Numbered from the stretch's first letter, positions 35,131-44,569 are shown. The stretch: 64,000 nucleotides of DNA from Bacteroidales bacterium (GCA_015060445.1 SUYL01000002.1:62001-126000), one strand, 5' to 3'. Made by a program: numbers and translations. Notes: generated by a model from the letters alone, not told the origin.

Positions 35131-37662
35131 ATGAGTATCAAGACCTACACTTACGAGGAAGCCTTGCAGGCCAGTGTCAACTTCTTTAAGGGAGACGAGT
35201 TGGCTGCGTCTGTATGGATCAACAAGTATGCAATGAAGGATTCATACGGCAACTTGTATGAGAAATCACCTGATGACATGCACCGCAGACTTGCACGCGA
35301 GTTTGCCAGAATTGAGAACAAATATCCTAACCCTATGAGTGAGGATGAGATATATGAATTGTTGAGGGATTTCAAGTATATTATTCCTCAGGGAGGCCCT
35401 ATGACAGGAATTGGCAATTCATATCAGATTGCATCCCTTTCAAACTGTTTTGTGGTTGGTCATGATACACCGGCAGATTCTTATGGCGGAATCATGAAGA
35501 TAGATGAGGAGCAGGTGCAGCTTATGAAACGCCGTGGCGGTGTAGGACACGACCTTTCACACATCCGTCCTCAGGGAAGTGCAGTGCTCAACAGCGCACT
35601 TACCTCTACCGGTGTGGTCCCTTTTATGGAGAGATACTCAAATTCTACCCGTGAGGTGGCTCAGGACGGCAGAAGAGGTGCCCTTATGCTTTCCATCTCC
35701 ATTAAGCATCCCGACAGCGAAAAGTTCATTGATGCCAAAATGGAGCAGGGCAAGGTTACCGGAGCAAACGTTTCTGTAAAGATTGATGACGAGTTTATGA
35801 AGGCTGCCCTTTCAGGAGAGCAGTACGAGCAGAAATATCCTGTTGATGCAGCGGAGCCTAAGGTGTCAAAAAAGGTCAATGCCCAGAATATCTGGAAAAA
35901 GATTGTTCACAATGCGTGGAAATCTGCAGAGCCTGGCGTATTGTTCTGGGATACAGTATTGAGGGAGTCTGTGGCAGACTGCTATGCTGATCTTGGTTAC
36001 AGGACAGTAAGTACAAACCCTTGTGGAGAGATTCCTTTGTGCCCTTATGATTCATGCCGCCTTATAGCACTTAACCTCTATTCTTATGTGAAGAATCCTT
36101 TCACTCCAGAGGCTGAGTTTGATATGAATCTGTTCAAAGAGCATTCAGGAAAGGCAATGAGGCTTATGGACGACCTTATTGACCTTGAGATGGAGAAGAT
36201 TGAGGCTATTCTTGACAAAATCAAGTCAGACCCTGAGACTGAGGATGTGAAGAGGACTGAACTTGACTTGTGGGAGAAGATAAAAAGAAAATCACTTGGC
36301 GGAAGACGTACAGGATTGGGTATCACAGCTGAGGGCGATATGTTGGCAGCCCTCGGCTTGAGATACGGTTCTGAGAAGGCAATAGATTTTGCAGTTGAGG
36401 TACAGCAGAATCTTGCAGTTGAGGCTTACAGGTCTTCTGTAAATATGGCATCTGAGAGGGGTGCATTCCCAATTTATGATACAAAGAGGGAGGAGAATAA
36501 TCCAATGATTGACCGAATCCGCAATGTGGATCCCGAGTTGTACAAACTTATGGCAAAAGTTGGAAGAAGAAACATTTCGCTCCTTACAATTGCCCCTACA
36601 GGCACCACTTCCCTCATGACCCAGACTACGTCGGGAATAGAGCCTGTATTCCTTCCATTCTATATAAGGAGAAGGAAAGTTAACCCTAATGACAAGAATG
36701 CGATAATCACCTTCAAGGATGATGTTGGAGATTGCTGGGAGGAGTATTATGTATTCCACCACAAGTTCCTTACATGGTGTGAGGTTAACGGTATTCCTGC
36801 AGAGGATGTGAAGAAGATGTCGGTGAAGGATGTTGAGACCCTTGTGGAGAGATCTCCTTACCACAGGGCAACTTCTGCAGATATTGATTGGGTTGCAAAG
36901 GTGAAGATGCAGGGAAGCATACAGAAATGGGTTGACCACTCAATTAGCGTTACTGTAAACCTTCCAAATTCCGTAACCGAGGAACTTGTTGCAAATGTTT
37001 ACAAGACTGCATGGGAGGTAGGCTGTAAAGGTGTTACCGTTTACAGGGACGGTTCAAGGGCAGGTGTTCTTGTATCTGCCAAGGATGAGAAGAAAGAGGC
37101 TGTTTCATTGAAACCGAAGGAGAGGCCAAAATCACTTGAGGCAGATGTTATCCGTTTCATGAACGGCAAGGAGAAATGGATTGCCCTTGTAGGAAAATTG
37201 AACGGTGCTCCTTATGAGATCTTTACCGGTCTTGTAGATGAGGACAGCCGCAATATCCCTAAATCAGTTGAGAGCGGATTCATAGTTAAGGAGAAGGATG
37301 TGAAGACAGGTCTTACCCGCTACGACTTCCATTTTGTAGATAAATATGGCTATACCAATATTGTTGGCGGTATTTCACACATGTTCAACAAAGAGTACTG
37401 GAACTATGCAAAACTTATTTCGGGTGTGTTGCGCCACGGTATGCCAATTGTAGATGTACTCAACCTTATCAACGGCCTCTCTTTGGACAGCGAGGCAATC
37501 AATACCTGGAAAAATGGTGTTGAGCGCAGTTTGAAACGCTATATTCCAGATGGTACCAAGGATGATACCGGAAAGAAATGCTCAAAATGCAATTCCAACA
37601 ACCTTGTATATCAGGAAGGATGTCTGGTTTGTATGAATTGCGGTTATTCAAAATGCGGTTGA
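35131..37662 (+). CDS. nrdJ: Adenosylcobalamin-dependent (class II) ribonucleoside reductase
   Basis: 843 aa. Makes deoxyribonucleotides using adenosylcobalamin as radical source. Class II signatures: SLSNCFVVG (first redox Cys), the phosphate/substrate motif TNPCGEIPLCPYDSCRL (radical Cys and Glu), IAPTGTTSLMTQTTSGIEP, and a C-terminal DUF/zinc-ribbon with CSKCNSNNLVYQEGCLVCMNC carrying the redox cysteines. Length fits the NrdJz type. No cobalamin riboswitch is visible in the 150-bp leader. One base separates its stop from ispE, so these two are co-transcribed. Confidence 0.95.
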   Translation: MSIKTYTYEEALQASVNFFKGDELAASVWINKYAMKDSYGNLYEKSPDDMHRRLAREFARIENKYPNPMSEDEIYELLRDFKYIIPQGGPMTGIGNSYQIASLSNCFVVGHDTPADSYGGIMKIDEEQVQLMKRRGGVGHDLSHIRPQGSAVLNSALTSTGVVPFMERYSNSTREVAQDGRRGALMLSISIKHPDSEKFIDAKMEQGKVTGANVSVKIDDEFMKAALSGEQYEQKYPVDAAEPKVSKKVNAQNIWKKIVHNAWKSAEPGVLFWDTVLRESVADCYADLGYRTVSTNPCGEIPLCPYDSCRLIALNLYSYVKNPFTPEAEFDMNLFKEHSGKAMRLMDDLIDLEMEKIEAILDKIKSDPETEDVKRTELDLWEKIKRKSLGGRRTGLGITAEGDMLAALGLRYGSEKAIDFAVEVQQNLAVEAYRSSVNMASERGAFPIYDTKREENNPMIDRIRNVDPELYKLMAKVGRRNISLLTIAPTGTTSLMTQTTSGIEPVFLPFYIRRRKVNPNDKNAIITFKDDVGDCWEEYYVFHHKFLTWCEVNGIPAEDVKKMSVKDVETLVERSPYHRATSADIDWVAKVKMQGSIQKWVDHSISVTVNLPNSVTEELVANVYKTAWEVGCKGVTVYRDGSRAGVLVSAKDEKKEAVSLKPKERPKSLEADVIRFMNGKEKWIALVGKLNGAPYEIFTGLVDEDSRNIPKSVESGFIVKEKDVKTGLTRYDFHFVDKYGYTNIVGGISHMFNKEYWNYAKLISGVLRHGMPIVDVLNLINGLSLDSEAINTWKNGVERSLKRYIPDGTKDDTGKKCSKCNSNNLVYQEGCLVCMNCGYSKCG

Positions 37663-37663
37663 T

Positions 37664-38446
37664 ATGATTCTATATCCGAATGCAAAAATAAATTTAGGTC
37701 TAAGTGTTTTACAAAAGAGGGAGGATGGGTTTCATAACCTTGAAACCCTCTTTTATCCTGTAAATGTACACGATGTGCTTGAGATTGTGGAAGGTAAGGA
37801 ACTCAGGATGTGCCAGTACGGCATAGAATATCCGGGAGACCCTATGGATAATCTCTGTATTAAGGCCTATAGGGCTCTGGCGGCAGATTTTGACATTCCT
37901 CCAGTAGAGATACACCTGTTCAAGAAGGTTCCTGTAGGGGCCGGACTGGGAGGAGGTTCCTCAGATGCGGCTTTTACCTTGCGTGCCCTTAATGAGATGT
38001 TCTCATTGGAACTTTCAGATGAAAAGTTGGCTGCATATGCGGCAACTTTGGGAAGTGACTGCCCTTTCTTTGTATATAACAGGCCAATGTTGGGCACCGG
38101 GCGGGGTGAAATTCTGGAGCCTGTTGAGGTTCCGGCGCTTGAGGGGTATGAAATAAAATTGGTTTATCCTCCATATTTTGTCTCAACGGCTGCAGCCTAT
38201 GGTGGGATTATCCCACGCAACAGATGGCTGGAAATGGGATGGGAAGCAGACTCAAGAAGTGTGATGGATATCCTCTCACAGCCGGTTGAAACCTGGAAAA
38301 ATTCTCTTGTAAACGATTTTGAGAAAACTGTATTTGCAAAAATTCCGGAACTGGCAGCATATAAGGAGGAACTGTATGCCCAAGGGGCTGTTTATGCTTC
38401 CATGAGCGGTAGCGGTTCCGCATTTTTTGGGATATTCCGGAAATAA
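37664..38446 (+). CDS. ispE: 4-diphosphocytidyl-2-C-methyl-D-erythritol kinase
   Basis: 260 aa GHMP kinase of the MEP isoprenoid pathway. N-terminal PNAKINLGLSVLQKREDGFHNL carries the catalytic Lys/His region, the ATP loop is VPVGAGLGGGSSDAAFTL, and the C-terminal SMSGSGSAFFGIF is the third GHMP motif. Starts one base after the nrdJ stop. Slightly shorter than the E. coli enzyme (283 aa), normal for Bacteroidetes. Confidence 0.95.
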   Translation: MILYPNAKINLGLSVLQKREDGFHNLETLFYPVNVHDVLEIVEGKELRMCQYGIEYPGDPMDNLCIKAYRALAADFDIPPVEIHLFKKVPVGAGLGGGSSDAAFTLRALNEMFSLELSDEKLAAYAATLGSDCPFFVYNRPMLGTGRGEILEPVEVPALEGYEIKLVYPPYFVSTAAAYGGIIPRNRWLEMGWEADSRSVMDILSQPVETWKNSLVNDFEKTVFAKIPELAAYKEELYAQGAVYASMSGSGSAFFGIFRK

Positions 38447-38456
38447 AAAAAGGTCC

Positions 38457-38506
38457 GTACTAAAAAGGGGTGCCCGCTACTACCTACAGGCCCCCCTTTT
38501 TTGTAC
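38457..38506. terminator. Bidirectional terminator after ispE
   Basis: Arms GTACTAAAAAGGGG(T)GCC and GGC(C)CCCCTTTTTTGTAC around a 14-nt loop. A-tract and T-tract make it symmetrical, serving both ispE and the convergent permease gene. Confidence 0.85.
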
Positions 38507-38563
38507 TAAAACCTAAACCTACACTTATAAGATGCAGAAGGTGTACAAAACGTTGCATATTTT

Positions 38564-39760
38564 TTAAAAAATTTTTTTCACCGGCAGGTAAGATATAAGA
38601 AATCCTATTAGGGAAACCCCAATGAAGGTGATTGCAATATCCTGAACCTGTATATCCACTGGGTATGCTGTAATCATGAAACTGCCTGGGAGAGAGATTA
38701 TTCCAAACTGTTTTTGGATAATGGCAGCAACTGTTCCTGCAATAGTTCCCAATGTGCAGCCTGTTATGGAGATGAGGGTCCCGTGCAAGTGGAATATCCT
38801 GCTTATCATCCCTTTTGTTGCCCCCATTCCCAGTAATGTTGCCATATCTTCCCTCTTGTCAGTTACAAGCATGCTCAGACAACTGAAAATGTTTATAGAT
38901 ATAATCCCTATTACAAAGAAAAGGATAAGGTAAACGGCAAATTTCTCTGCCTTCATCATTTTGTACAGGGTAGCATTCTGCTGCTGTTTGTCCTTTACAA
39001 TGCCGGTTGGAAGAATTTCCGAGAGTTTTTTTCCAACCTCCTTTACATTGCTTTCGGGGTGCAGGTATATTTCTACTCCGGAATATTCATTTTCGTCCCC
39101 ACCAAGCAATTTTCTGGCAGTACCGGCATCTGTGTATAATGCTTTTGGAATATCGTTTCCGTTACTTCTGAGAATTGCAGAAGGGAAGAGCCTTTCCATG
39201 TTTATTGAGGCAAGAGGATCTGTTATGGAGAATTCCCCCTCCTTTTTTGGAAAGAATGTTTCCAGGGGAGTTACAAACCTCACTCTGGCTCCCAGTTCCC
39301 TTGCAAGGTCTTCCCCTATGACGGCCTGCTTTATTTCCCCCTTGTGGAGTGTGGGTTTTCCCTCAATCAGATTCTCTGCCATGGCGTTCCACTTGAAATA
39401 CAGTGAATCTATACCTACAACTGTTGCTATGGCCTCATTCTTGCCATATTTGACATATACGTTATCTGAAATTATGGGACATGAATATGCCACCCCCTCA
39501 ATGAGTGATATCTTATCAAGAATTTGTGGCGGAACTTCCAGAGTCTTCCCTTTGGATGGGGATATTGTAAAATCGGCTTTGCAACTCTCATAGATTTCTC
39601 TAATTGAGTTGTCAAAGCCGTTATATACAGAAAGAATAAGTATAAGGGCCATGCTCCCTATTGCTATACCTGCAGCACTGACAATTGAAATAATGTTTAT
39701 TACATTATGCCTTTTTTTTGCAAACAGATATCTGAGGGCAATATGGAACTCTGTCCTCAT
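38564..39760 (-). CDS. FtsX-like ABC transporter permease (LolC/LolE-type)
   Basis: 398 aa. An N-terminal membrane helix with the LolC/E-type start (FHIALRYLFAKKRHNVINIISIVSAAGIAIGSMALILILSV), a large periplasmic domain (about 50-260), and three C-terminal helices (FAVYLILFFVIGIISINIFSCLSML; LHGTLISITGCTLGTIAGTVAAI; IAITFIGVSLIGFLISYLPVKKIF). This is the topology of MacB/LolCE permeases that release lipoproteins from the inner membrane. No cognate ATPase is beside it. The end of rbfA lies 2 bp upstream. Confidence 0.88.
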   Translation of the reverse strand: MRTEFHIALRYLFAKKRHNVINIISIVSAAGIAIGSMALILILSVYNGFDNSIREIYESCKADFTISPSKGKTLEVPPQILDKISLIEGVAYSCPIISDNVYVKYGKNEAIATVVGIDSLYFKWNAMAENLIEGKPTLHKGEIKQAVIGEDLARELGARVRFVTPLETFFPKKEGEFSITDPLASINMERLFPSAILRSNGNDIPKALYTDAGTARKLLGGDENEYSGVEIYLHPESNVKEVGKKLSEILPTGIVKDKQQQNATLYKMMKAEKFAVYLILFFVIGIISINIFSCLSMLVTDKREDMATLLGMGATKGMISRIFHLHGTLISITGCTLGTIAGTVAAIIQKQFGIISLPGSFMITAYPVDIQVQDIAITFIGVSLIGFLISYLPVKKIF

Positions 39761-39762
39761 CC

Positions 39763-40107
39763 TTATTTCTTTAGCAGTTCATCTATATGTTCTACATAAT
39801 CCAGGGTATTGTCTCTGTAGAAAGCAATTTCAGGAACAATCCTGAACTGTTTTGCAACCAGTCTGCCCAATTCTCCCCTTATCTGTTTTACGGAATTCTG
39901 CAGAATTTCCATGGCCTGATCTCCCTTTGCAGATGGGAAGATGCTCACATAAACCTTTGCAAAGGAGAGATCGGGGCTTACCCTTACTTCGCTAACGGTT
40001 ACCATTGCTCCCCCAAAAACAGCCATACCCTTGCTGCGTATAATCTCTGCAAGGTCTTTCTGCAACTGTTTCCCTATTTTCTGTTGTCTTGTGCTCTCTC
40101 CTTCCAT
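39763..40107 (-). CDS. rbfA: Ribosome-binding factor A
   Basis: 114 aa KH-fold protein needed for 30S subunit maturation. Shows the RbfA pattern: STRQQKIGKQLQKDLAEIIR near the start, VTVSEVRVSPDLSFAKVYVSIF in the middle and LGRLVAKQFRIVPEIAFYRDNTLDYVEHIDELL at the end. It lies between tyrS and the permease gene in a tight minus-strand unit. Confidence 0.95.
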   Translation of the reverse strand: MEGESTRQQKIGKQLQKDLAEIIRSKGMAVFGGAMVTVSEVRVSPDLSFAKVYVSIFPSAKGDQAMEILQNSVKQIRGELGRLVAKQFRIVPEIAFYRDNTLDYVEHIDELLKK

Positions 40108-40117
40108 AATCAGATTA

Positions 40118-41407
40118 TTAGTTGAACTTTAAGATGAAGTAATTCTTTTTACCTTTCTGAACCAGAATATATTTGCCGTTTATCAATTGATCTTCTGCTA
40201 AAACACCGTTTACGTCTGTAAATTTCTCTTTGTTTATGCTCAGACCGTTTGCCTGGATCATTTTGCGGCATTCACCCTTTGAGGGGAATATATTTGATTC
40301 AACTGCAAGCATGTCAATAATGTTGCTGCCAAGTTTATCCTTTGATACCTCGTATTGTGGCACTCCGTCAAAAACAGAAAGGAAAGTCTGCTCATCAAGT
40401 TTCTTCAATGCTTCCTGGGTAGAGTTGCCGAACAGCATGTTTGAAGCCTCAACCGCTTTGTTGTACTCCTCCTCTCCGTGAACCATAATTGTAATCTCTT
40501 TTGCAAGGAGTTTCTGGAGACCTCTCATATGGGGAGCCTCTTTGTGTTCTGCTATTGCAGTCTCTATGGTTTGGCGGTCGAGCATTGTAAAGATCTTTAT
40601 ATATTTCTCGGCATCCTCATCTCCTACATTCATCCAGAACTGGTAGAATGTATATGGAGAGGTATATTCAGGGTTCAGCCATATATTGCCTTTCTCTGTT
40701 TTGCCAAATTTTCCACCGTCTGCTTTTGTGATGAGTGGACATGTAAGGGCAAACGCTTCGTTTCCTGTCTTTCTGCGGATAAGTTCGGTACCTGTGGTTA
40801 TATTTCCCCACTGGTCGCTTCCACCCATCTGGAGTTTGCAGTTCATGTGCTCATTCAGATAAAGGAAATCGTAACCCTGTACCAACTGGTATGAGAATTC
40901 GGTAAATGACATTCCCTCTCTTGCCTCTCCGCTCAAACGTTTCTTTACAGAGTCCTTGCTCATCATATAGTTGACAGTAATGTGCTTTCCAATATCGCGG
41001 ATGAATGAAAGGAATGAGAAATCCTTCATCCACTCGTAGTTGTTCACGAGCACTGCAGCATTCTCTTTATCTGATTCAAAATCCAGGAATTTTGAAAGCT
41101 GTTTCTTTATTGCAACTATATTGTGGTTGAGAGTCTCCTCGTCCAAAAGGTTTCTCTCTGCACTTTTCATGGAAGGGTCGCCAATCATTCCGGTTGCACC
41201 ACCAATAAGGGCATAAGGTTTGTGGCCGCAGTTCTGGAAATGTTTCAGCATCATAATGCTCACAAGGTGTCCTATATGCAGTGAATCTGCAGTAGGATCT
41301 ATACCTACATAGGCGGCGGTACACTCTTTCATCAACTGCTCCTCTGTACCTGGCATCATTGTATGGATCATTCCCCTCCAGGTAAGTTCTTCAACAAAAT
41401 TCTTCAT
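40118..41407 (-). CDS. tyrS: Tyrosyl-tRNA synthetase
   Basis: 429 aa class I synthetase. HIGH motif in [14 protein letters not shown], tyrosine-binding [11 protein letters not shown] and [15 protein letters not shown]-type loop as [11 protein letters not shown], and a C-terminal S4-like RNA-binding domain (about 355-425, [16 protein letters not shown]). A perfect inverted repeat sits in its predicted leader (separate entry). Confidence 0.97.
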   Translation of the reverse strand: MKNFVEELTWRGMIHTMMPGTEEQLMKECTAAYVGIDPTADSLHIGHLVSIMMLKHFQNCGHKPYALIGGATGMIGDPSMKSAERNLLDEETLNHNIVAIKKQLSKFLDFESDKENAAVLVNNYEWMKDFSFLSFIRDIGKHITVNYMMSKDSVKKRLSGEAREGMSFTEFSYQLVQGYDFLYLNEHMNCKLQMGGSDQWGNITTGTELIRRKTGNEAFALTCPLITKADGGKFGKTEKGNIWLNPEYTSPYTFYQFWMNVGDEDAEKYIKIFTMLDRQTIETAIAEHKEAPHMRGLQKLLAKEITIMVHGEEEYNKAVEASNMLFGNSTQEALKKLDEQTFLSVFDGVPQYEVSKDKLGSNIIDMLAVESNIFPSKGECRKMIQANGLSINKEKFTDVNGVLAEDQLINGKYILVQKGKKNYFILKFN

Positions 41408-41445
41408 TGTATTTATATTTTACGTTTAATAATCATTTATGGCCA

Positions 41446-41464
41446 TGTGCTTGTGGCAAGCACA
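41446..41464. repeat. Inverted repeat in the tyrS leader
   Basis: TGTGCTTG-TGG-CAAGCACA, perfect 8-bp arms with a 3-nt centre, between the -7 element (41479-41486) and the tyrS ATG (41407). Confidence 0.7.
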
Positions 41465-41478
41465 ATGTATGCAAACTA

Positions 41479-41486
41479 CAAAGGTA
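41479..41486 (-). promoter_or_regulatory. -7 element (TACCTTTG) of tyrS
   Basis: Minus-strand TACCTTTG about 72 bp before the tyrS ATG; matches TAnnTTTG. Confidence 0.6.
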
Positions 41487-41492
41487 ATATTT

Positions 41493-42065
41493 TTACTTGA
41501 AAAGGTTGTATTTCTTTCCTTTGTTATATAGAGTTTGCCGTGTAATCCCCAATAGACCTGCCGCAAGTGTCACATTCCCGTTGCATTTTTCAAGGGCCAT
41601 CTCCATCATCTTCCTCTCCATCTGCTCCAGGGTTTGCAATTCCCTCTCCATAGTATCTTTTTTGTTGAGTTCCAGAGAGAGTTTTCTCATCCGGAATGCA
41701 TTCTTTAAAGTGACAATAAATTTTTCATTGTTCCAGGGTTTGGGCACAAAGTCAAATGCCCCTGCATTTACCGCCTCCATACCAAAACTGTTCTGAGAAA
41801 AATTTGTAAGGACTATTATCTGTATCTCCTTTCCCGCGGAGGATATTTCCCTTATAAAATCAAGGTGCTCCTTCTGCTGGGAAACTGTATTTATTCCGGT
41901 GTCAAGTACAATGATGTCAACCTCCTTATCCTGTAGAATCTGCATGATCCTCTCCTTGTCAGACTCTGTAATTACCTCTTCAAATTCTTTTTGGACAAGA
42001 ATGGAGAGGGCTGAGAGATATCCCTTGTTTTTCTCCGATATGAGGACAATCCCTTTATTTTTCAT
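41493..42065 (-). CDS. Response regulator: receiver domain plus Fis-type HTH
   Basis: 190 aa from the ATG at 42065 (the ORF-track start at 42137 would run over the promoter). Receiver domain about residues 3-120 with phospho-acceptor D55 (IIVLDTGI) and K109 (FVPKPW). Linker coiled coil, then a C-terminal Fis-family HTH (about 150-188, ALEKCNGNVTLAAGLLGITRQTLYNKGKKYNLF) as at the end of NtrC proteins. The sigma54-activating AAA+ domain that normally sits between these two parts is absent, so it cannot activate sigma54 polymerase by itself; it may act as a simple repressor or activator. No histidine kinase gene is adjacent. Its promoter carries two matched inverted repeats. Confidence 0.88.
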   Translation of the reverse strand: MKNKGIVLISEKNKGYLSALSILVQKEFEEVITESDKERIMQILQDKEVDIIVLDTGINTVSQQKEHLDFIREISSAGKEIQIIVLTNFSQNSFGMEAVNAGAFDFVPKPWNNEKFIVTLKNAFRMRKLSLELNKKDTMERELQTLEQMERKMMEMALEKCNGNVTLAAGLLGITRQTLYNKGKKYNLFK

Positions 42066-42107
42066 AGTTTTTGCCTTTGTAAAAGATTGGTATTCTATAA
42101 TTTGCTG

Positions 42108-42139
42108 CAAATGTAAAAATATTTTACAAATAAACAAAA
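42108..42139 (-). promoter_or_regulatory. Promoter of the receiver-Fis regulator gene
   Basis: Minus-strand TACATTTG (42108-42115) as -7 and TTTTG (42135-42139) as -33, separated by 19 bp: a textbook Bacteroidetes promoter. It is covered by the paired operators below. Confidence 0.75.
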
Positions 42140-42159
42140 TTGTGTAAAAAAAATTTACA
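42112..42159. promoter_or_regulatory. Paired operators TGTAAA-N5-TTTACA
   Basis: Site 1 at 42112-42128 (TGTAAA AATAT TTTACA) overlaps the -7 element of the regulator gene. Site 2 at 42143-42159 (TGTAAA AAAAA TTTACA) starts just upstream of its -33. Both are perfect 6-bp inverted repeats with a 5-bp spacer, with centres 31 bp apart, about three helical turns. The divergent S37 peptidase gene begins about 120 bp away. Confidence 0.75.
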
Positions 42160-42278
42160 TAGCATTTTTTAAGCCCTCTTTCCGTAAAAAGAAGGGCCAG
42201 GAAATTTGCCGGTGTGGCTGTGTTGTGAATAATTGTTATATTTACTGCATGAAAAGGAATCTTATAAAAAATACTTAT

Positions 42279-43643
42279 ATGAAAACAAGACTTACCAGAT
42301 TTTTAGCCGTTGCGTTATTGCTCTTTTTTGTTGTACCGGCTTTTGCACAACTGCCCCAGAAATTGGCCGGGTTCACCAATATCAGCGGGATACAGGAACT
42401 GAAAATTTCAGACAGGATGGAGAATCCTTTCAAAGAGAAATATGTAATGTTTTTTGAGCAGCCCATTGACCATAGCAATCCGGCGAAAGGGACTTTCAAA
42501 CAGAGGGTGATTGTAGCGGTTGCAGATTATGATGCCCCTACAGTTATCATTACAGAAGGGTACGGCGCAGCATACGGTCTCAACCCAAGATACAGGGAGG
42601 AGGTCTCAAAACTGTTCAATACAAACATGGTGCTTGTAGAGCACAGATATTTCCTGGAATCTGTCCCTTTTATGCAGGATGATTCAACAATTACCCCGGA
42701 GACTCTGGACTGGAGTTATATGACTGCAGTGAACGAGGCAGCAGACCTTCATAATGTGAACCAGACGCTCAGAAAAGTGTTTAATGGTAAATGGATTGCT
42801 ACAGGTATAAGCAAGGGCGGGCAGACTGCAATGTTCTATACAGCATATTATCCGGAGGATCTGGATGTTTCGGTTCCGTATGTGGGGCCTGTATGTAAAG
42901 GTGTTGAGGATGGGCGCCATGAGCCTTTCCTTGCGGAGTATGCAGGTACTCCACAGGATAGGGAGATATTGAGAAATTTCCAGATTGAGTTCCTTAAGAG
43001 GAGACCAACAATAAAGCCTATGTTTGAGAAACTGTCGCAGCAGCAGAAACTCACCTACAAGATAGATATGGATGCAGTATATGACTATTGCGTACTGGAG
43101 TTCCCGTTTGCATTCTGGCAGTGGGGTATGAAAACCTCAACAGTGCCCGATCCAAAGAGCGCCACAGATGAGCAGATGTTCAATTTCCTTGTAAGGGTGA
43201 GCGGTCCGGATTATTTTGCGGAGGGGGGAGATTCTGCTCCGTTCTTTGTGCAGGCAGCAAAAGAGTTGGGCTACTACGGATATGATACCAGGCCTTTCAA
43301 GGGGCTTCTTACAATAAAGGATGCAGAGGGGTATCTGAACAAATTGTTCGTGCCGCAGAGCCAGACATTCAAGTTTGACAAATACCTTTATAAGAAACTG
43401 GTTAAGTTCCTTGCAACTACAGATTCAAAGATGATGTTCATCTATGGCCAGTTTGACCCTTGGAGTGCAGTTATGCCTGTTGCCCCTGTGAAAAATGAGC
43501 AGTTGAAGAAAAAAGGAAAAGGGAGGCAGACCATGAAACTTTATGTTGAACCGGGTGGAAGCCACAGGGCAAGGATTTCAACCCTCCCGGAGGAGATGAA
43601 ACAGGAGGCCATTGCCACACTTAAAGAGTGGTTGGAGTTATAA
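42279..43643 (+). CDS. Peptidase S37 family aminopeptidase, exported
   Basis: 454 aa from the ATG at 42279, which starts a clean signal peptide (LAVALLLFFVVPAFAQ); the track start lies 54 bp upstream. S37 (PS-10) family, known for tripeptidyl aminopeptidases of Streptomyces and prolyl-type activity. The nucleophile is the Ser in GISKGGQTAMFY; LVEHRYFLESVPF and YGQFDPWSAVMPV with GGSHRARIST (His) complete the alpha/beta-hydrolase pattern. It would act in the periplasm or at the cell surface on peptides. Divergent from the receiver-Fis regulator and a possible target of it. Confidence 0.9.
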   Translation: MKTRLTRFLAVALLLFFVVPAFAQLPQKLAGFTNISGIQELKISDRMENPFKEKYVMFFEQPIDHSNPAKGTFKQRVIVAVADYDAPTVIITEGYGAAYGLNPRYREEVSKLFNTNMVLVEHRYFLESVPFMQDDSTITPETLDWSYMTAVNEAADLHNVNQTLRKVFNGKWIATGISKGGQTAMFYTAYYPEDLDVSVPYVGPVCKGVEDGRHEPFLAEYAGTPQDREILRNFQIEFLKRRPTIKPMFEKLSQQQKLTYKIDMDAVYDYCVLEFPFAFWQWGMKTSTVPDPKSATDEQMFNFLVRVSGPDYFAEGGDSAPFFVQAAKELGYYGYDTRPFKGLLTIKDAEGYLNKLFVPQSQTFKFDKYLYKKLVKFLATTDSKMMFIYGQFDPWSAVMPVAPVKNEQLKKKGKGRQTMKLYVEPGGSHRARISTLPEEMKQEAIATLKEWLEL

Positions 43644-43644
43644 T

Positions 43645-44568
43645 ATGGAATTTAAGGAGATTACTTTACAGGACAAGGATTGGATGCGTCAGTTGCTCGG
43701 CTATTCAGATAACCGGGCAACTGAATTCAATTTTACCGTGCTATTCATCTGGAGGAAAATAATGAACTCCAGGGTGTGCAGGGTGGAGGATTTTTTTGTG
43801 GTGAAGTTCCACCCGCAGGGAGCACCGGATCCAATGTACATTTTCCCGGCAGGAAGGGGTACAGAGCAGCAGCTCAGGCACCTTCTCCAGGAGTGTATGG
43901 CAGATGCGCAGGCAGGAGGTCACCCATTCTGTATGGCATCTGTACAGCAGGAGCAGAAAGAGGTTCTGGAATCCCTTTTTCCCGACAAATTTTCATTTGA
44001 ACCTGTCCGCAACTCATTCGATTATATCTATTCTGCGGAGGACCTTACTTTCTTGCGGGGCAAGAAGTTCCAGAGCAAGAGAAATTTCATTTCCAGATTC
44101 AGGAAGCAGGAGGGGTGGAGTTATGAGACTGTCGGGAAGGAGAACCTGCATGAATGTTTGGAGATGAGTTTGAGGTGGTGTGCAAAATATGGGTGCGGCA
44201 AAGACCCTTCAATGCAGAGTGAGCACTGCTCGGTAAAGAATGCCCTTGACAATTTCCACGAACTGGGGCTGCAGGGCGGACTTCTGCGGCTGAATGGGGA
44301 GGTTGTGGCCTTTACCATTGCCGAGAAGACAAATTCAGATACCCTTCTGGTGCATATAGAGAAGGCTTATGCAGATATAGTTGGGGCATATCCGGCTATA
44401 GCAAATGAATTTCTGAGAAACACAATTGTTACAGATGAGGTTGAGGGGAAACTCTCTGTAACCTACATAAACAGGGAGGATGATGCGGGGGATTTGGGAC
44501 TCAGGGAGGCGAAGATGCAATATCATCCACTCTTTTTGCTTGAAAAATATATGGTTAAAGAAAAATAA
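43645..44568 (+). CDS. DUF2156 domain-containing protein
   Basis: 307 aa from the ATG at 43645, one base after the preceding stop; the ORF-track start at 43612 is inside the upstream gene. DUF2156 is a GNAT-like fold related to the C-terminal catalytic domain of phosphatidylglycerol lysyltransferases (MprF) and to Fem transferases. Visible: EFNFTVLFIWRK near the start, GKKFQSKRNFISRF, and AFTIAEKTNSDTLLVHIEKAY ... YINREDDAGDLGLREAKMQY near the end. No membrane segment, so it is cytoplasmic. Substrate unknown. Co-transcribed with the S37 peptidase. Confidence 0.85.
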   Translation: MEFKEITLQDKDWMRQLLGYSDNRATEFNFTVLFIWRKIMNSRVCRVEDFFVVKFHPQGAPDPMYIFPAGRGTEQQLRHLLQECMADAQAGGHPFCMASVQQEQKEVLESLFPDKFSFEPVRNSFDYIYSAEDLTFLRGKKFQSKRNFISRFRKQEGWSYETVGKENLHECLEMSLRWCAKYGCGKDPSMQSEHCSVKNALDNFHELGLQGGLLRLNGEVVAFTIAEKTNSDTLLVHIEKAYADIVGAYPAIANEFLRNTIVTDEVEGKLSVTYINREDDAGDLGLREAKMQYHPLFLLEKYMVKEK

Positions 44569-44569
44569 C

